Of a stretch of DNA of 64,000 nucleotides, positions 58,219 through 64,000 are shown piece after piece. Source of the stretch: Plantago ovata. Lineage: Eukaryota > Streptophyta > Magnoliopsida > Lamiales > Plantaginaceae. The notes under the pieces are model-generated. The model was not told the origin of the DNA and ran no database searches. It worked only from the letters and a program-made list of their open reading frames with translations. Both the position numbers and the translations under genes were made by a program. Location: positions 45,754,870-45,818,869 of the forward strand of contig CM051456.1 of assembly GCA_028274465.1 (NCBI GenBank), in the 5' to 3' direction. Positions within the stretch are counted from its first letter, which is position 1; the number at the start of each line of letters is the position of its first letter.

Positions 58219-60317
58219 TGATAGTGTATATGTCCTAGAGACAGTCCTTACTAAGGGCATGGTTCCCTTATAGAGGGCATATATGTACTATTACACAGGT
58301 CAACGTAATATAATATATGTTTGTTGCATTTTACTATTGAGTATCGCTTTCATATTTATATTACACCGGGCATGCAACATGTCATATCTCTATTACTGTC
58401 TGTATTGATATTAAACATGTCCCCTCGGATAGATGACCGATCACACAGATAGTGGGAGCTATGTGAGTTATCGTCTATCCCAAACTCTCCCTAGTCGAGG
58501 TTCATCTCGGATGTAGGGGTCTGAATGAACCAGACAAGACTAGTATGCATGGAGGTTATACTTGTTGGAGCAGGTGTGAGCCGATCCCACGGCCACAGAA
58601 CGGATTGTTGGACAATCGAGAAACGTTCCCATAACTGCGCATAGTTGTTCGAAGAAGCTTTATCGAACAATGGAAGTACCCACCGGACACTCCCATCGAT
58701 GTATACTCTACACCGAAGTGTCTATGAGAACCGGTGAGTTGTCGAAGTGATGCCAGTCGTCCTTTGGACTTACAGGACTTTATCATCACATTTGTTGCCC
58801 CATATCCTTGGTGGACCCGTCGATGTCAACTATGAATAAGCAGTTGACCTAAGACACGATCCAGGATTATGGCTACATACAAATGGGGATGATAAGTGAT
58901 TCTGTGAAGGATTCATCTCTCAAGTGTAGCACAGGAGAGCACTGCTCATAGTCGTTCATAGTTGTGATGGTAAAATTGCAGGCCAGCATATCAATATTAT
59001 TATGATGGTCATAATAGATATTGGATTCACCATGCAACTCACTGAAGACGCCCGTGGATGTATTACTAGGATAGACACTTCATCGATCCTAGATACATTC
59101 GAGCAAGTCAGATGAAGGGACGTTACCATCGCCTCGGTGAGCGCAACAGACTTCGCAACGAAAGGGTTAGCTTTGAGAAACCTCTCAAACGTCCTCATGT
59201 ATTAATATTGCAAATGGAACCGTCTAGGAATTCCATGTTGCCTAGTCTAGGACTTGCTTAATACGATGAGGCCCTATGGGTCACACTATGTGGTGATTCA
59301 GCCTATCAGAATATCCTTGAAGATGGAATCGTAATTAATTTGGAATTAATTGTGATTGATGGATTATAATTGATTTGGAATTGATTATAATATATGGTGG
59401 CTCAATTAATGATTTGGAATTATTAATTGAATTGACTAATGAATTGTATTTTATGTAAATACAATTAAAGATTATATTTTAGAAATATAATGGAGGTTTG
59501 ATTTGAAAGGATATGTTAATTTAGAATTAACATATGCACATGGGCAAAATCTACTTGGAGTTTGAATTGCCTTAGAACTATAAGTGGGTCCCAAAATTGG
59601 GACCCACCTATCTCCCATAGGACTGGGCGCGCGCGCGCAAGCTAGATAGGGGAAGGAGTTCGACTCCTTCCTCTATTAGAAGTCCAAGGGATAAGTTAGA
59701 TTTTCCTGATTGAGTTTTAATTTGATTGGGAATGAATCTAGACTTGATATTGGTTTCCTTGTGCGATAAGAATTCTTATTCCTTTACGAAGTGTAATTGC
59801 TTATGCTTAGGCTTCTATTGACTACTATATATAGTAGACTATTAGAGAGCTTTTGACATAGATTTTCACACAGTTGAAGAATAAAATTCTTAGAAAATTA
59901 TTCTACCCAGTTTTCTTAGAGAAAATTAAAGCTCTCCCCTCCTCTATAAGACACACGCGCGCGCCACCTGCCGGAGGAATCGCCGCCCCATCTTCTTGGT
60001 CACACAAAGAATATCCTAGCATTCTTCTGATAGGCTGTTCATCTGTGGATACCAAGGTTGAGGTTCTAGGAGCTGGAAACTAACTTTTATTGTCTTGCAG
60101 ATAATCAAAGTATTGCAGATATCTTCGACTTCAACGAAGGAGAAGATACAAAGGAATATTACCAAGACTTGGAAGCTGCTTTGGAAGTAAGGTTAGTCTT
60201 CTAATTGACGTGTTTATATACATACGACATATGCATAATCAATTAACATGTATGTTAAGAAAATTTTTTAAATTCCGCTGCGTACCCTAGGGGTAACTCT
60301 GACCGTATTTTCTTACA
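58219..60317 (+). repeat. 5' LTR of element H
   Basis: 2099 bases, TGATAGTG to TTTCTTACA. Upstream of TATA (palindrome CTACTATATATAGTAG, 59822-59837) it holds GTGGGTCCCAA/TTGGGACCCAC (59584-59607, 11-bp perfect stem), a GCGCGCGCGC run, and GGAAGGAG/CTCCTTCC. In F the first of these has a decayed arm. Confidence 0.92.
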
Positions 60318-61967
<1,650 letters not shown>

Positions 61968-63605
61968 ATGGCGAGAATCTCGCTCCGTGCTGTCTTAGAG
62001 AAGCAAATTTTGACCGGACCAAACTTCCTAGATTGGATCAGGAATATATGTTTGGTGCTGAGGTACGAAAGGATTGAGTACGTCTTGGACGAGGCTAATC
62101 CCGTGTGTCCCGAGAATCAGACTGCCGATCAAGTTGCTGATTTGGAATCAAGCCAACAAGGCAAGGTCTGATAAGCATCATGAGGATGCTAGATCCGCGC
62201 AGTGTATTATGCTGGTGGCAATGAGCAATGAGCTGCAGAGGCAACATGAAAGCATGTTGTCGCATGAGATGTTGAAGCATCATGAGTCGGTCTTTAAGAC
62301 GACAACTAGAAGTGTTGAATTTGATTTGATCAAAGAGATACACAGATGCAAGCTCAATGAAGGAGGGAACATGTCTGAACATGTTCTCAAGATGAGAATA
62401 AGATCATGGTGATCTTTGTCCTTCAATCATTGCCAAGTTCGTATTCGCAGTTCATCATTAACCACCATGAATGCGAAGGACGTAACACTGCCCGAACTCC
62501 ATAATCTGCTGAAGACATATGATCAAACTCTTCCTAAGAAGGAAAAGTCGATCATGTTTGTTGGGCAACCGTCTAACCGAAACCCGAGAAACAAAGGTGC
62601 TAAGGGTAAGGGAAAGTCAGGAGCCAAGGCTAACACTTCGAGTGATAAGCCTAAGCGTCTGAACCAGAAAAGGAAGTTCAAGAGAAGCGGAACGGTACAC
62701 ACAGATGAATGTCATTTCTGTAAGCAGAAAGGACATTGGAAGAAAGATTGCCATAAGCTGAGGGCAGATCAAGCTAAGAAGCCACCGGCTTCTAGCTCAG
62801 GTATGTTTGTTATTGCAATCCAGCTGAAGCCAAACGCGTTCGACGCAGCAAGATAGGTTTACCTTCAGGACAATGTTTGGAACTTGATAACGTTTATTTT
62901 GTTTCATCCATTGTCAAAAATATTATTTCCATTCCATTGTTGGACAACTGGGGTTTTTCCTAATACTTGTTATTTTTCATTAAATGACCAGTATTATGGA
63001 AAGGCTCGCTTAGTGAATGGTTTATATATTTTGCAAAGTAGTCTACCTTTATTTCAAATACATAACAAACAACCGTCTTCAAGTAGGAAGAATAATCCAT
63101 CTTATCTATGGCATTGTTGGCTAGGCCATATCAATGAAACACGGATTCAAAGACTAAGGAAGTTGGACTACTTAGAACCATTTGATTTTGGATCATATGG
63201 TACGTGTGAATCATGTGTTAAGGGTAAGATGACGAACAAACCTTTTGTTGGACAAGGTGTTCGTGCCACTCGCTGCTTAGAGCTCATACATACCGATGTA
63301 TGTGGACTTTTTAAAGTCCATGCGCGTGGGGGTTATCCTTACTTCGTTACCTTTACTGACGATTTCTTAAGGTATGGATATATTTATCTTATGAACAATA
63401 AATCCGAGACCTTTGGGAAATTCAAGGAGTTTAGGAATGAGGTCGAGAATGAAATGAACCTAAGGATAGTCACTCTTCGATCAGATCGAGGAGGTGAATA
63501 CCTTAGTGAAGAATTTATCGACTACTTGAAGGAAAATAGAATTCAATCGCAATGGAACACCACAGTTAAAATGGTGTTTCTGAGAGAAGGAATCGAACCC
63601 TGTTA
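61968..63605 (+). pseudogene. gag-pol: gag-protease-integrase of element H
   Basis: ATG 61968 (MARISLRAVLEKQILTGPN). Frameshift near 62138, approximately 47-base deletion near 62395, both as in F copy 1. The zinc knuckle CHFCKQKGHWKKDC is intact, in a frame open from 62416. The protease region is largely deleted at about 62817, removing the VLDTACGSH motif. Integrase carries HTDVCG and [10 protein letters not shown] in an open frame 62884-63606, cut by a small deletion at 63555 before the DDE glutamate region is complete. Confidence 0.85.
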
Positions 63606-63617
63606 GAACCCGCAAAG

Positions 63618-64000
63618 GTATGGCATCGATCACGATGAAACCTTTTCACCGGTAGCAAAATTGATGTCCATTCGAATTCTACTTGCGATAGCTGCCTACT
63701 ATGATTATGAGATCTGGCAGATGGATGTAAAGACTGCCTTCCTCAATGGCAACCTTGAGGAAGAGGTCTATATGGTACAGCCGGATGGTTTTATTAGTAA
63801 AACCAGGCCAACTGCTGTATGCAAATTACAAAGATCCATCTATGGGCTAAAGCAAGCGTCTAGCAGCTGGAATATCCGCTTTGATGAAGCTGTCAAATCG
63901 TTTGACTTTATCAGAAGAAAGGAAGATCCCTGTGTCTACACTAGGCACAGCGACAAGGGAGTCGTTTTCATGATCATCCATGTTGATGACATTTTGATAA
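63618..64000 (+). pseudogene. pol: Reverse transcriptase of element H, partial, running off the window
   Basis: Joined to the integrase by a deletion of roughly 1 kb at about 63606-63616. The frame contains DETFSPVAKL, WQMDVKTAFLNG, VCKLQRSIYGLKQA and HVDDILI at the very end, where the usual catalytic motif is YVDD. Open to base 64000. Less damaged than the equivalent part of F copy 3. Confidence 0.85.

Overview
The window is from a repeat-rich flowering-plant nuclear genome. Almost every base belongs to nested LTR retrotransposons. I found no intact host gene, no rRNA or tRNA gene, no CRISPR array and no prokaryotic-type operon. The plant call rests on Athila-like and chromovirus-like Ty3/gypsy gag proteins, tRNA-Asp and initiator-tRNA-Met type primer-binding sites, Ty1/copia polyproteins, and 1.2-2.7 kb LTRs.

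Layout (element letters are mine). Element C (+, Athila-like, gag-pro family) begins left of the window and ends at 30199. It is interrupted at 773-15509 by element B (-, same broad family, target duplication GTGAT). B is interrupted at 4324-10648 by element A (+, duplication CTCCT). C's next LTR is split at its TATA box by element D (+, 18228-28110, chromovirus-like gag-only element, duplication CTCTA). D's gag is split by a solo LTR (21868-23216, duplication GTCGC). C and D both show an LTR-internal-LTR-partial internal-LTR structure. From 30200 to 31614 lies a minus-strand spliced gene fragment, cut by C on one side and by element F on the other.

From 31615 to the end the window is a Ty1/copia family. 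F has a 2.1 kb LTR followed by three successive partial internal regions, joined by deletions and one 100-N assembly gap. Embedded in it are a fragment of an unrelated copia element (G, 40937-43193, -) and a nearly intact gag-pro element (E, 44887-53120, -, duplication CAAGC). A second copia element of the same family (H) starts at 58219 inside F's 3' LTR and runs off the window.

Elements A, B and E carry gag and aspartic protease but no reverse transcriptase, RNase H or integrase, so they must depend on proteins supplied in trans. E needs one codon and A one codon to have a continuous gag-pro frame. Between protease and 3' LTR, B, C and E keep a further conserved reading frame (ORF3), preceded by an intron-like segment, and a second small acidic one (ORF4). 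Only F's third internal region (53261-57419) and H show RT. All copia frames are broken.

The most unusual signal is structural. Several unrelated families carry arrays of short inverted repeats whose stems differ in sequence but keep complementarity. The clearest is a four-unit array in the copia leader with an invariant AGGCGGC loop. A second type lies directly upstream of the TATA box in the gag-pro LTRs. A third is a GC-rich array in the copia leader.
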